The position numbers and the translations under genes are program-made. From Amycolatopsis roodepoortensis (GTDB lineage: Bacteria; Actinomycetota; Actinomycetes; Mycobacteriales; Pseudonocardiaceae), in contig NZ_JADBEJ010000005.1 of assembly GCF_014873915.1 (NCBI RefSeq), positions 1,240,001 through 1,304,000 of the forward strand: a DNA stretch of 64,000 nucleotides, written 5' to 3'. The notes beneath the pieces were generated by a model. The model had not been told where the DNA came from. It made no database searches and was given only the letters and a program-made list of their open reading frames with translations. This document shows positions 9,073 through 17,712 of the stretch, piece after piece (within the stretch, counting starts at the first letter, position 1; every line of letters begins with the position of its first letter).

Positions 9073-11773
9073 GGCCTTCCCTGCTCGCCCACGCGACGAC
9101 CTCGGTCCGGTTCGCCAGGCCCAGTTTCGCCAGGATGCTCCGGACGTGGCTTTCCACCGTACGTTCGGAAAGCACCAGCTTCTCGGCGATCCGGCGGTTG
9201 CTCAGCGCGTCGGCGAGCAGGGTGACGATCTCGCGTTCCCGTCCGGTGAGCGGGTCGGCGGCACGGCGTCCGGCGCGGATCCGGTCGAGCAGCGCCGCGG
9301 CGCGCGCGAGCGGACCCGGTATGGCCAGGCGCCGGAACTCGTCGAGCGCGTCGCGCGCGATCCCTTGCGCGCGAACGAGATCGCCCCGGGCGACCAGCGT
9401 TTCGGCGAGCAGCAACCTGGCCTGGGCGACACCTGGCCGGGCACCGATGCCTTCGTTGACGGCGATCGTCCGTTCGTACAGCCGCACGGCCTCGTCGTGG
9501 CGGCCAAGGACGGCGTTGAGGCGGGCGGGCTGTTCCAGGGTCGAGCCGGTGCAGAAGACGCCGGCGCCGCCGGACCCGATCGGCCGCACTTCTTCGAGGC
9601 GCCGCAACAGGTATTCCGCCATGTCGGTGTCGTGGAAGGCTTCGACCAGCGGCACGAGATTGGGCAGCGCACCGGTGGTGTGCAAGGCGAACTCCGGGCT
9701 CCGCACCAGCGGGACCAGCTGCTCGTACCGGACCCGGGCCTCGTCGAGGTCGCCCATGAGCAGGCTCAGCAGCGGCCGCGAGACCAGGGTGACCGGCAGA
9801 TGCGGGGCCCGCTCCAGCAGGGTCGCGTAATCCCGTGGGAGATCGCCGGGATCACCCGTGAGCAGCACGAGCTGGGTGCGGAAGGCGTAGGACATCCCTT
9901 TCGCGGAGAAGTCGTCGGCGAGTTCGGTGTCCGCCAGCTCCTCCGCCGCGAGATCGAGTTCGCGCGCCTCGGCCAGATCTCCGCGCAACGCCAGCACCGA
10001 ACTGCGCAGCCGCAGGTCGTGCCAGCGGATCAACGGCAGCCTCGTCAGCCGGGCCAAGGCCGTCACCGCGACGAGTTCGTCGTCGACGAGCGCCATCCGC
10101 CCGTCCTCCAAGGCCGCGTCGATCCGCCATTTGTGTCCCCACAAGGAAACCAGCGGCTGCCCGGTGCGTGCCCCCAGTTCGGCCGCCAGCGCGCCGAGCC
10201 GGAGCCTTTCGGACAACGGCAGCTTTTCCGGCGCGATCTTCATCCGAGCGCGGACGGCGTCGACCAGCGCTTCGGGATCACCTGATTCCTCAGCGAGCGC
10301 GAAAGCCTCGTCGGCGAGCTTCCCCGCTTCGGCGAACCGGCCGTAGTCGGCTTCCACCGACGCGCTGTGCGCCAGCAGACGAGCCCGCGTCGTCCGGTCG
10401 ACGTCGTCCGCGGCGAGCGCGCGGGCGGCCAGATCGCGGATTCCGGGCAGGAGATCCGGCGCCGCGACATCGCGGACCACCAGCGCCGCGCGGGCGAGCA
10501 GCCCGGCGTCGGCGGCTTGCCGGGCGTGGTCGAGACTTCGCGCGAACCGTCCGGTCCGGTATTCGGCGACGGCCAGGTCGAGCAGCAGCCCGGCACGGTC
10601 CACTTCGGACAGTCCGGCCTTCGCGCGGGCGTCCAGCGCGATCGCGAGGAAACGCGCCGCTTCGTCGAAGGCCAGTGCCCGGTTCGCCTCCGCGGCCGCG
10701 ATCGCCGCCCACTCGGCAGTTTTATCGGGCGCGGACGCCGAGCGCAGCCAGTGCCCGGCGACCGTCCCGGCAAGCGCGGGATCGCGCCGGGCGTGTTCTT
10801 CGAGCGCGGCGGCGGCACGGCCGTGCAACGCCTCCCGTTCGGTTTGCCCCAAATCCGCGTAGACCCCGTCGCGGACGACGGCGTGCACGAACCGCCCCTC
10901 GCGCAGCACCCCGGCCTTCGTGGCTTGTTCGAGCCCGTCCGCCACCTCCGCGAGCGGCAGACCGGACACCTCCGCGAGAAGGGCCGCTTCGACGTCCTCA
11001 CCGAGCACCGCCGCGATGGCGACCAGCCGCCGCACCTCCGGCCCGAGCGCCGCCACCGTGGCACGCACGAGATGGCCGAGTTCGGCTCCGCCCGCCGAAC
11101 GCGCGATCGCGCCGAGATAGAGCGGATTCCCGCCGGAACGGCGATAAGCCTCGCGTATTTCCTCCTCCGCCAGCCCGCTGAGGAGCCTCCGGGCCTCGGG
11201 CTCGGCCAACGGCGGCAGCGAGATGCTCCGCGCGCCCGGACGGCGCAGGAGATCCGGCAGGGCGGCGTCCAGCGCGGGCGTGTGCCCGGTGTCCCGATGC
11301 GTCGCGATCACGGCCAGCTTCGAGCGCCGCAGCTCCCCTGCCAGATGCCGCAGCAGACGCAAGGACGCCTCATCGGCCCAGTGCAGGTCCTCCAGGACGA
11401 CGACCAGGCCCGCCGGTTCGGCGGCGGCCACCAGCGCGTCCGACGCGGCGGCGACCAGCCGGAACCGCGCGGCCTGGACGTCGGCCACGCCTTCGGCCTC
11501 GGCGAACGCGGCCGTCACAGCCGAATCGACCGACGGCAGCGCCTCGACGACGCGACGCCACGGCCACAGCGGCGGCGCTCCCGGATCGTCGGCGCACCGG
11601 CCCCACACGACCTCGGCCGCGGTGGACACCGCCTCCTCGACCAGCCTGGTCTTGCCGATCCCGGGCGGCCCCGAGACGAGCACGAGCCCGCCGGAACCCG
11701 CGGCGGCGTCGGCGAGCCTGCCGCGCAGACTCGCCATTTCGGCCGCCCGGCCCACGAACGGTTCCCGGTTCAC
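9062..11773 (-). CDS. LuxR-family regulator with N-terminal AAA/NACHT-like ATPase (LAL type)
   Basis: 903 residues from GTG 11773 (start of VNREPFVGR). The Walker A GPPGIGKT is at residues 35-42, a Walker B-like VVVLEDLHWADE near 140, a long helical TPR-like middle, and a C-terminal LuxR HTH (LTGREREIVTLLADALSNRRIAEKL and following, split here as two motifs). LAL regulators act as ATP-dependent activators, often of specialised metabolism. No Shine-Dalgarno precedes the GTG; instead GATACT lies seven bases upstream, which would suit a leaderless transcript. A 16-bp dyad at 11805-11820 lies just upstream and may be an autoregulatory site. Confidence 0.9.
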   Translation of the reverse strand: MNREPFVGRAAEMASLRGRLADAAAGSGGLVLVSGPPGIGKTRLVEEAVSTAAEVVWGRCADDPGAPPLWPWRRVVEALPSVDSAVTAAFAEAEGVADVQAARFRLVAAASDALVAAAEPAGLVVVLEDLHWADEASLRLLRHLAGELRRSKLAVIATHRDTGHTPALDAALPDLLRRPGARSISLPPLAEPEARRLLSGLAEEEIREAYRRSGGNPLYLGAIARSAGGAELGHLVRATVAALGPEVRRLVAIAAVLGEDVEAALLAEVSGLPLAEVADGLEQATKAGVLREGRFVHAVVRDGVYADLGQTEREALHGRAAAALEEHARRDPALAGTVAGHWLRSASAPDKTAEWAAIAAAEANRALAFDEAARFLAIALDARAKAGLSEVDRAGLLLDLAVAEYRTGRFARSLDHARQAADAGLLARAALVVRDVAAPDLLPGIRDLAARALAADDVDRTTRARLLAHSASVEADYGRFAEAGKLADEAFALAEESGDPEALVDAVRARMKIAPEKLPLSERLRLGALAAELGARTGQPLVSLWGHKWRIDAALEDGRMALVDDELVAVTALARLTRLPLIRWHDLRLRSSVLALRGDLAEARELDLAAEELADTELADDFSAKGMSYAFRTQLVLLTGDPGDLPRDYATLLERAPHLPVTLVSRPLLSLLMGDLDEARVRYEQLVPLVRSPEFALHTTGALPNLVPLVEAFHDTDMAEYLLRRLEEVRPIGSGGAGVFCTGSTLEQPARLNAVLGRHDEAVRLYERTIAVNEGIGARPGVAQARLLLAETLVARGDLVRAQGIARDALDEFRRLAIPGPLARAAALLDRIRAGRRAADPLTGREREIVTLLADALSNRRIAEKLVLSERTVESHVRSILAKLGLANRTEVVAWASREGLRD

Positions 11774-11804
11774 GAAAGGAGTATCGCCCCGCGGGCCCGA
11801 TTCC

Positions 11805-11820
11805 GTACCGCACTGCGTAC
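11805..11820. promoter_or_regulatory. 16-bp dyad GTAC-x-GCA/TGC-x-GTAC between divergent genes
   Basis: GTACCGCACTGCGTAC is an almost perfect inverted repeat placed between the LAL regulator (start 11773, leftward) and the gene at 11885 (rightward). Position and symmetry suggest an operator for one or both, most simply the LAL regulator itself. Confidence 0.45.
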
Positions 11821-11884
11821 TGGCACTGATGTCCGGCGGCGACCGAAAGCGCAGGCTCGGCGTGTCCGACGGAAAGGAAAGCCC

Positions 11885-12481
11885 ATGTACGCCACCGTCC
11901 ACCAGTTCCGGCGTTCGCACGCCGACGAGTCCGCGGGCTGGGGTCACGCCCTCGCCGCCGAACTCCACCCCGGCACCGGATCGCCGGGGACCTGCACCCT
12001 CGCCCAGGTCGGCGGCCTGACCGGCCTCGTCGTCGCGTTGTGGCGCGACCGCGGGTCCGCGCTAGCCGCGGCCGACCGTCGCACTCCCGGCACCTTCGAC
12101 GCCCGGGCCTTCGAGGTCTCCGACGTCGAAGGCGGCACGGCCGAACCCAGGATCGCGCAGGCGACCTGGTTCGACCGGCCGCTCACCCAGGCCCAGGCCG
12201 ACGCCGCGCAATTCGGCGGGCGCGAACGGATCTGGCCCGCGGTCCGGGGACTCGACGGGGTCGGCGGCTTCTACGTCCTGACCGCCGAAGACCGGTCCAT
12301 GCTGGTCCTCGGCTTCACGGAGTCGATCGAAGCGATGGAAGCCGTCCAGAAGACGATCATGAGCACGGAACTGCTGCCGGGCGAGGATCCCGCGCTGCTG
12401 CCGGGCCCGGACCGGATCGACGTCCACCGCGTGCTCCACACGTCCCTGCCCTCGCTCGGCCTGGTGGGTGAGCCGCGATGA
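11885..12481 (+). CDS. hypothetical protein, possible dimeric alpha-beta barrel
   Basis: 198 residues from ATG 11885, with AAAGGAAAG upstream. No firm family recognition. Segments such as MYATVHQFRRS at the start and FYVLTAEDRSMLVLGFTES followed by an amphipathic helix resemble the ferredoxin-like alpha-beta repeat of ABM/EthD-type small enzymes, possibly two repeats in tandem. It overlaps the YceI gene by ATGA, so both are translated from one message. Divergent from the LAL regulator, which is a plausible activator. Confidence 0.7.
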   Translation: MYATVHQFRRSHADESAGWGHALAAELHPGTGSPGTCTLAQVGGLTGLVVALWRDRGSALAAADRRTPGTFDARAFEVSDVEGGTAEPRIAQATWFDRPLTQAQADAAQFGGRERIWPAVRGLDGVGGFYVLTAEDRSMLVLGFTESIEAMEAVQKTIMSTELLPGEDPALLPGPDRIDVHRVLHTSLPSLGLVGEPR

Positions 12482-12990
12482 CCGCCGGGACGTCCGCGCG
12501 CGTCGGCACCTGGACCGTCCTCACCGAACGGACCTCGGCCACGTTCACCGTCCGGAACTTCGGCTTCCGCGTGGTCCACGGCTCGATCCCGGTCAGCCTG
12601 GGTTCGGTGCGGGTCTCCGCGGACGGCGTCACCGCCGTCGAGGCCGCGCTGGACCTCGACGGCATCGACACCGGCAACACCAAACGCGACGCCGACCTGC
12701 GCAAACCCGGTCTGCTGGCGATCGACGCGCAGCCGGTCCTGACCTTCACCGCCGACCGGGTCGAGGGTGGCCCGGACGAATGGTCGGTCCATGGCGCTCT
12801 CGGAGCGCGCGGCGAGTCATGCCCGCTGACAGTGACCGGGACCGGGCCGGTGGACAACGGCGACGGCTCCTGGCGGGTGGTCGCCGGCGCCGTATTCGAC
12901 CGGAGGGCGATCGGTCTCCGCGCGCCGAGATTCCTGATCGGCAGGGAGATCACGATCGCGCTCGACGTCGTCCTCACGCCGCCCGGGTGA
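12478..12990 (+). CDS. YceI family protein
   Basis: 170 residues from ATG 12478, overlapping the previous stop. The YceI pattern is clear: GTWTVLTERTSATFTVRNFGF at the start (typically W-x-D-x3-S-x-v-F-x-v), DLDGIDTGNTKRDADLRK in the middle, and F-D-R-RAIGL near the end. YceI proteins are lipocalin-like beta-barrels that bind isoprenoid or fatty amide ligands. No signal peptide is visible, so this copy should be cytoplasmic, as is common in actinobacteria. Confidence 0.88.
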   Translation: MTAGTSARVGTWTVLTERTSATFTVRNFGFRVVHGSIPVSLGSVRVSADGVTAVEAALDLDGIDTGNTKRDADLRKPGLLAIDAQPVLTFTADRVEGGPDEWSVHGALGARGESCPLTVTGTGPVDNGDGSWRVVAGAVFDRRAIGLRAPRFLIGREITIALDVVLTPPG

Positions 12991-13422
12991 TCAGGCCCAT
13001 GCGGAAAGCTCCTTGGCGAGCGCGGACGGCCCGCCGGCGGTGCGCAACGTCGGCGCGCCGGGCCAGCAGTCCTGGTGGTCGCCGCTGCGGAGGGTTTCGG
13101 CGAACCTCGCGACCAGCCGCGGCTGCGACGCCACCGTCCGGCCGCCGAGGTAGGCGACGACGACGTGGTGATCGTCGCCCGAATGCGTCGCCACGGCGGC
13201 CGACCAGCCGTGCTCCTCGTGCCACATCAGGTCGACGTCGCGCTCGGGGAAACCGGGAAGACGCCAGTTGAGCCTCATCCTGGCGGTGACCGGACCGGTG
13301 AGGTCGACCGTGGACGCCTCCATCCGTATCCCCAGTGCCGCGGCCACGTCCTCCAGGTAGGCGTTCAGCCTGGTCTTGAGTTCCAGGCCTGCTTCCGTGG
13401 GCGCGGGGGTCGAGGTGGTCAC
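12991..13422 (-). CDS. DUF6292-like hypothetical protein
   Basis: 143 residues from ATG 13422. An N-terminal helix LNAYLEDVAAALGI followed by a beta-rich part containing DLMWHEEHGWSAAV matches a conserved actinobacterial protein of unknown function that I associate with DUF6292; the assignment is from memory of the pattern. Its stop directly abuts the YceI stop on the other strand. Confidence 0.65.
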   Translation of the reverse strand: MTTSTPAPTEAGLELKTRLNAYLEDVAAALGIRMEASTVDLTGPVTARMRLNWRLPGFPERDVDLMWHEEHGWSAAVATHSGDDHHVVVAYLGGRTVASQPRLVARFAETLRSGDHQDCWPGAPTLRTAGGPSALAKELSAWA

Positions 13423-13522
13423 GGTCCCTCATCTTCCTGTCACTTTGAGTTGGCGTGACGGGAATTACCCACCCCGGGGCGGCTTCACACCCTCATTTCG
13501 TCACACCACGGTTTCGGTTCGC

Positions 13523-13987
13523 TCAAGCCGTGGCTTCGATGACGCGGGTCAGTGCCTTGTGGAGCGCCTCCAGCTCGGAGACCTCCATGCCGAGCTTCTC
13601 CACGACGCGGTACGGGATCTTTTCCGCCTCCGTGCGCAGCGCGCGACCGGATTCCGTCAACTCGACCGTCAGCAGCCGCTCGTCCTCGGAACTGCGCCTG
13701 CGCGTGACGTAACCGATCGTCTCCAGGCGCTTGAGCAGTGGTGACAGCGTCGCGGGCTCGGCGCGCAGGGCGACGCTCAGGTCCTTGACCGCCTGTGGGC
13801 CGCGTTCCCACAGCGCCAGCATGACGAGGTACTGCGGATGGGTGAGCCCGTGGGGTTCCAGCAGCGGCCGGTAGATGGCGATGACGCTGCGCGACGCGAC
13901 CGACAGCGCGAAACACACCTGACGCTCCAGCGCGAGCGGGTCCTCGCCCAGATCGATCGACTTCATCTCCGGCCCCTTCGAGTTCAT
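13523..13987 (-). CDS. MarR family transcriptional regulator
   Basis: 154 residues from ATG 13987; an internal ATG at 13966 would give 147. The winged-helix core is typical: LTHPQYLVMLALWERGPQAVKDLS, then LSPLLKRLETIGYVTRRRS and the wing SSEDERLLTVELT. The gene is divergent from the DUF5313 gene at 14071 and the 84 bases between them hold two adjacent palindromes, so it very likely represses itself and its neighbour. The inducer is unknown; MarR proteins commonly respond to phenolics or oxidants. Confidence 0.9.
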   Translation of the reverse strand: MNSKGPEMKSIDLGEDPLALERQVCFALSVASRSVIAIYRPLLEPHGLTHPQYLVMLALWERGPQAVKDLSVALRAEPATLSPLLKRLETIGYVTRRRSSEDERLLTVELTESGRALRTEAEKIPYRVVEKLGMEVSELEALHKALTRVIEATA

Positions 13988-14007
13988 GCCACCGATCCTA
14001 GCCGTGA

Positions 14008-14037
14008 CGCTAATGTTTAGCGCACTAATCGTTAGTG
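14008..14037. promoter_or_regulatory. two abutting MarR operators
   Basis: CGCTAATGTTTAGCG (14008-14022) and CACTAATCGTTAGTG (14023-14037) are each perfect 15-bp inverted repeats with three-base centres, joined head to tail without a gap. They share the form C-R-CTAA-N3-TTAG-Y-G and lie between the divergent MarR and DUF5313 starts. Confidence 0.85.
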
Positions 14038-14070
14038 TACTGTGGCGGTATCGACGGAAGGAGTCGCCCG

Positions 14071-14469
14071 ATGCCCCGCAAGCGCCCGGACGTGTTCCGC
14101 TGGCTGTGGTACTCACTCGGCGGCAGGCTGCCCGAGCGCTACCACGCCTGGATCCTCCACGACGCGACCACGGGAAGCTGGCGCTGGCGGCACGTCGCCC
14201 GCAGCACGGTGATGATCGCCCCACTTTGCGCCGTGTGGCTGCTCCTGCCCGGCCCGCTCACCCTGCGGCTGGCGATCGTGCTGATGGCCGCGCTCGTCGC
14301 GTACTTCTACTCGATGGCGTACATGGAGGAGAGCATCGAGCACCGGCTCGCCAAGAACGGCTTCCCGCCGGGTATCGGGCGCCGGACGCGCGCGGAGGCC
14401 GTCGCGGTCGCGGAAGCCGAGGTGACCGAACGGTATCTCGCGCGGTACCGGGACCAGGCCGGCTCCTGA
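14071..14469 (+). CDS. DUF5313 family membrane protein
   Basis: 132 residues from ATG 14071, with GGAAGGAG at 14056-14063. The N-terminal pattern FRWLWYSLGGRLPERYHAWI followed by a short conserved HDATTGSWRWRHVAR matches the actinobacterial DUF5313 family. Two hydrophobic segments (about residues 50-68 and 72-88) should span the membrane, with a charged cytoplasmic tail rich in Ala, Glu and Arg. Function unknown; the divergent MarR with its double operator is the probable regulator. Confidence 0.78.
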   Translation: MPRKRPDVFRWLWYSLGGRLPERYHAWILHDATTGSWRWRHVARSTVMIAPLCAVWLLLPGPLTLRLAIVLMAALVAYFYSMAYMEESIEHRLAKNGFPPGIGRRTRAEAVAVAEAEVTERYLARYRDQAGS

Positions 14470-14580
14470 TCCGCTGGGGCACCCTTCTCCTCCGCCATAC
14501 GTTGCCGCCGCCCGTCGACGCCCCGCCGGAAGGCGCCCGCGACCAGGACGGACGAGCCCGCGCGGCTAGAGTGCCCGGTG

Positions 14581-15522
14581 ATGAGACGCAAGCTCCGCCC
14601 GCCGCTCCCGCCCCGTCACGGGCTCGATCCCGCGAGGCTCAAGATGCCCGCCGAGGGGCCGTGGACGACGTTGCGCGAGCACCTCGTCGAGCGGCTCCCC
14701 CGCGTCGCGCCCGAGCGGATCGAGGAGATGCTCCGGGAGGAGCGCATCGTCGGGCTCGACGGGCCGCTGGGCGTCGATTCCCCGTTCGTGCCCGACTCGT
14801 TCATCTGGTTCCATCGCGACCTGCCCGACGAGGTCGAGGTGCCGTTCGAGGTCACCGTGGTGCACCGCGACGAGCATTTCCTGATCGCCGACAAACCGCA
14901 TTTCCTCGCGACGATCCCGCGCGGACGGCACATCCTGCAGACCGCGCTGGTCCGCCTCCGCAGCGAGCTCGACCTTCCCCGGCTCAGTCCCGCCCACCGG
15001 CTCGACCGGGTCACCGCGGGGCTCATCCTGTTCGTGATCACCCCCGAGGTCCGCGGGAAGTACCAGACGATGTTCCGGGATCGCTTGGTGCACAAGGAAT
15101 ACGAGGCGATCGCCCGGTACGACCCGGACGTCGTGCTGCCACGCGAGATCAGCAGCCGCATCGTCAAGGAACGCGGCGTCATCGCCGCGCAGGAGGTCGA
15201 CGGGCCACCCAACGCCGAAACGCGTGTCGAGCTCATCGAGCACCGCGACGGCCTCGGCCGCTACCGGCTGATCCCCGCGACCGGCCGCACCCACCAGCTC
15301 AGGTTGCACATGAGCGGTCTCGGGTTGCCGATCCTCGGCGACGACTTCTACCCGGAGCTGACCGAAACCCCGCTCGACGACTTCACCGAACCCTTGCAAC
15401 TGCTGGCGAAGGTCCTCGAGTTCACCGATCCGGTCACCGGGGAACGACGCCGGTTCGAGAGCAGGCAGACGCTCCAAGCGTGGACGGACCTCGACGCGTG
15501 GCGCAGTGGGCCCCAGCCGTGA
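14581..15522 (+). CDS. RluA-family pseudouridine synthase
   Basis: 313 residues from ATG 14581 (GTG 14578 is the alternative). The catalytic aspartate is D142 in HRLDRVTAG, preceded by the family strand DEHFLIADKPHFLAT and followed by ATGRTHQLRLH. RluA enzymes isomerise uridine to pseudouridine in 23S rRNA and/or tRNA; this N-terminally extended actinobacterial form has no S4 domain that I can see. Its stop lies inside the left arm of a hairpin, a likely terminator. Confidence 0.9.
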   Translation: MRRKLRPPLPPRHGLDPARLKMPAEGPWTTLREHLVERLPRVAPERIEEMLREERIVGLDGPLGVDSPFVPDSFIWFHRDLPDEVEVPFEVTVVHRDEHFLIADKPHFLATIPRGRHILQTALVRLRSELDLPRLSPAHRLDRVTAGLILFVITPEVRGKYQTMFRDRLVHKEYEAIARYDPDVVLPREISSRIVKERGVIAAQEVDGPPNAETRVELIEHRDGLGRYRLIPATGRTHQLRLHMSGLGLPILGDDFYPELTETPLDDFTEPLQLLAKVLEFTDPVTGERRRFESRQTLQAWTDLDAWRSGPQP

Positions 15523-15556
15523 AGACCTCCCGAAGGTAGGGAAGGAGGCCTTCACG
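15518..15556. terminator. hairpin of the GTGAAGGCCTCCTTCC repeat family
   Basis: Arms CGTGAAGACCTCC (15518-15530) and GGAGGCCTTCACG (15544-15556) pair with one mismatch, overlapping the RluA stop codon, between two converging genes. Related elements lie at 31931-31987 and 62175-62221. Confidence 0.7.
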
Positions 15557-15575
15557 GACTTCGCTCTAGGAGGGC

Positions 15576-16181
15576 TCACTTCCGCCAGAACTTGATCCCG
15601 CTCCACGTCACCTTGACCGGCCCGGCGCCGCTGGCCGTCCGGTAGGCGCCGAACTTGTCGTAGTAGCTCCCGCCGCTGCTGCTCACGGTCTGCTTCAGCG
15701 AACCGTTGATGTACACCTTGTGCGTGCTCCCGACCTGATGCACGGTGTTGACCCGCACGGACGTCCCGACGGTCGCCCCGCTCCCCAGCGTGTCCCCGCC
15801 GTGGACGGCGTAGAGCCGCCCGCCGCGTTCGACCGCGAGCATGAAGTACGGCCCGGCGGTCGGCGCGTCGCGGAAGGTCTGCTTCAGGCTGATCCGGCTG
15901 CCCGCCATGCTGGTGATCCGGAACGATCCCTCGAACTGCCGGGTCCCACCGGTGTAGGTCACGTAGCGCCGTTCCGCCCGCTGATCGCCGCTTCCGGTGG
16001 AGCAGGTCAGCTCGAAGTTCAGCCCGTCGACGTTGCCGCAGCCACGTTCCTGGACGTTGAACGACGGGTTCTCCGCCGTCCACGGCCCGGTGCCGACCTG
16101 GGCGTTCGCCGGCATCGCCGACGCGATCAGGCCGAGCACGGCCGCCGCGACCACCCCGGCGGTCCGAAGTCGTCTCCGCAT
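15576..16181 (-). CDS. secreted jelly-roll (concanavalin A-like) protein, possibly a polysaccharide lyase
   Basis: 201 residues from ATG 16181, with AGGAGG four bases away from CAGG-ATG spacing. The first 28 residues are a classical signal peptide ending in ANA. The mature part is beta-rich with RRYVTYTGGTRQFEGSFRI, YFMLAVERGGRLYAV and a C-terminal YYDKFGAYRT...VTWSGIKFW pattern that resembles PL7/alginate-lyase-type jelly rolls, in which KFG-x-Y is near the active site. The catalytic set was not verified, so the lyase call is tentative. Two cysteines (residues 48 and 60) could form a disulfide. Confidence 0.72.
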   Translation of the reverse strand: MRRRLRTAGVVAAAVLGLIASAMPANAQVGTGPWTAENPSFNVQERGCGNVDGLNFELTCSTGSGDQRAERRYVTYTGGTRQFEGSFRITSMAGSRISLKQTFRDAPTAGPYFMLAVERGGRLYAVHGGDTLGSGATVGTSVRVNTVHQVGSTHKVYINGSLKQTVSSSGGSYYDKFGAYRTASGAGPVKVTWSGIKFWRK

Positions 16182-16307
16182 CCTGCCTCCTGCACACTCA
16201 GGGCGGCGGTGATGGTCCAGACCAGGACCAGGCTGCGACTGTACGAGTACGAACCGTCATCGGACAAGACGTTGACGCCCCGGCGTCCCGCTGATTGGGT
16301 AACGACG

Positions 16308-16895
16308 GTGATCCTCTCCTTGACGGTCCTCGAAGGACTGGCGGCCGGGACGATCGACCTGGCCTTCCGGCGCTGGTCGAAACAGAACGTCCACCCGGGT
16401 GACGTGATGCGCCTGGAGGCCGGGGTGATCGAGGTCGTCTCGGTCGACATCGTCGACCCAGCCGCCATCACCGACGCCGACGCCCGCCGGTCCGGCGCGG
16501 AGTCGGCGAACGCGGTGCGAGGCACGCTGCGCGGCCCCGCGGACGCCCCGGTGTACCGCGTCCGCCTGCGCCATCTCGGTCCCGATCCCCGGCGCGCGCT
16601 CGGCGCGGACACCGATCTGTCCGAAAAGGACGTCGAGGAGATCCGGCGCCGGCTGTCCAAGATGGACAGACGACGGCCGTGGACACACGAGACCCTGCGC
16701 CTCATCCGAGATAATCCCGGACGCCGCGCACAGGAGCTCGCCGACCTCCTCAACCGCGAGAAGGAACCGTTGAAGGCCGATATCCGCAAGCTCAAGAACC
16801 TCGGCCTGACACTCAGCCTCGAAGTCGGCTACCGGATCTCCCCACGGGGCGCGGCTTACCTGCGCCTCACCGAGGGTCCCGGTAAAACTCGCTGA
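16308..16895 (+). CDS. ASCH-like domain fused to a winged helix
   Basis: 195 residues if the GTG at 16308 is the start (VILSLTVLEGLAAGTIDLAF), which is where ASCH proteins usually begin; an ATG at 16212 gives 32 more residues. Residues 1-45 show the ASCH signature (ILS...a..i..G...laFRRW, then V-x-P-GD-V-x-R). The C-terminal 65 residues look like a winged helix: TLRLIRDNPGRRAQELADLL then ADIRKLKNLGL. There is no Shine-Dalgarno before the GTG; TTGACG at 16272 could be a -35 of a leaderless promoter. ASCH domains bind RNA or modified bases, so a sensor-regulator role is possible but unproven. Confidence 0.68.
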   Translation: MILSLTVLEGLAAGTIDLAFRRWSKQNVHPGDVMRLEAGVIEVVSVDIVDPAAITDADARRSGAESANAVRGTLRGPADAPVYRVRLRHLGPDPRRALGADTDLSEKDVEEIRRRLSKMDRRRPWTHETLRLIRDNPGRRAQELADLLNREKEPLKADIRKLKNLGLTLSLEVGYRISPRGAAYLRLTEGPGKTR

Positions 16896-17655
16896 GTTCC
16901 GGCACGAGCCGCTCCGGCGGGACACTGTGGAACTCGCCGTCCAGCCCGGCCTGGAGCGCCCCCGGGACCATCTTCGCGGTGACGAGCGCGGCGGCCTTCA
17001 GCCAGTCCGTGCTGCCGTTGCTGTTCACCACGAGGACGGGTGTCGCGATCGACGCCAGCTCGCCGGGCACCTTGGAGTCCCGCATCACGAAGGCGTCGTA
17101 AACGAGCGTCGGCGCGAACGACCGCAGTTCGGCCCACACCGGCGTCTCCTTGGCCTCCGCCACGGCCTCTTCCGGGGCGCCGACCGCCGACATCATGAAC
17201 AGGGCGACGGCGTCGTCCCACCGATCCGCCGCGACCAGCTCGCGCATCCGCTCGGCGTACCCCTCGGGAACGTCCTCCGTTTCGCCGCGATAGGGCGGTT
17301 CGAAGACCGACAGCCGGGTCATCGGCACTCCCGCCGCGGCGGCCAGGAGGGCGAGCGCGCCCCCGGAGGAGATGCCGTGCACGATCGCCGGCTCGCCGAG
17401 CGCGGCGACGACCGCGGCCAGATCCTCGATCTCGCGCTCGACCGCGTACGGCGCGGTGTCCCCGCTGTCGCCACGGCCCCGCCGGTCGTAGGTCACCACG
17501 GAGAACTCGGCCGTCAGCTCCGCGACCAGCGGTTCGTCACCGTGCCGGTCGTTGCCCGCACCCGCGACGACGACCACGACCGGCCCCGCGCCACGGCGTT
17601 CGAACACGATCGGCGTCCCATCGGCGGACTTCGCTGTGTCGATCATGCGAACCAT
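16867..17655 (-). CDS. alpha/beta hydrolase
   Basis: 262 residues from ATG 17655; ATG 17646 is possible. Oxyanion strand VVVVVAGAGNDRHGD, the nucleophile elbow GISSG (within HGISSGGALA), and a C-terminal histidine in DGEFHSVPPE are in the expected order. YDRRGRGDSG marks the usual strand-4 loop. Substrate unknown; the family includes esterases and lactonases. The 3' end overlaps that of the ASCH gene by 29 bases. The 5' end is 57 bases from the divergent AlkB-like gene with an SOS box between. Confidence 0.85.
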   Translation of the reverse strand: MVRMIDTAKSADGTPIVFERRGAGPVVVVVAGAGNDRHGDEPLVAELTAEFSVVTYDRRGRGDSGDTAPYAVEREIEDLAAVVAALGEPAIVHGISSGGALALLAAAAGVPMTRLSVFEPPYRGETEDVPEGYAERMRELVAADRWDDAVALFMMSAVGAPEEAVAEAKETPVWAELRSFAPTLVYDAFVMRDSKVPGELASIATPVLVVNSNGSTDWLKAAALVTAKMVPGALQAGLDGEFHSVPPERLVPELSEFYRDPR

Positions 17656-17663
17656 CGTGCCAC

Positions 17664-17679
17664 TCGAACACCCGTTCGA
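17664..17679. promoter_or_regulatory. LexA (SOS) box
   Basis: TCGAACACCCGTTCGA is an exact match to the actinobacterial SOS box TCGAAC-N4-GTTCGA. It overlaps the -35 (TTCGAC, 17675-17680) of a promoter whose -10 is TAGATT (17699-17704, spacer 18), nine bases before the AlkB-like start. It also lies nine bases upstream of the divergent hydrolase start at 17655, so it could control both. Confidence 0.88.
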
Positions 17680-17712
17680 CAAATCAGCGGAACGGGGGTA
17701 GATTCGGTTGCC

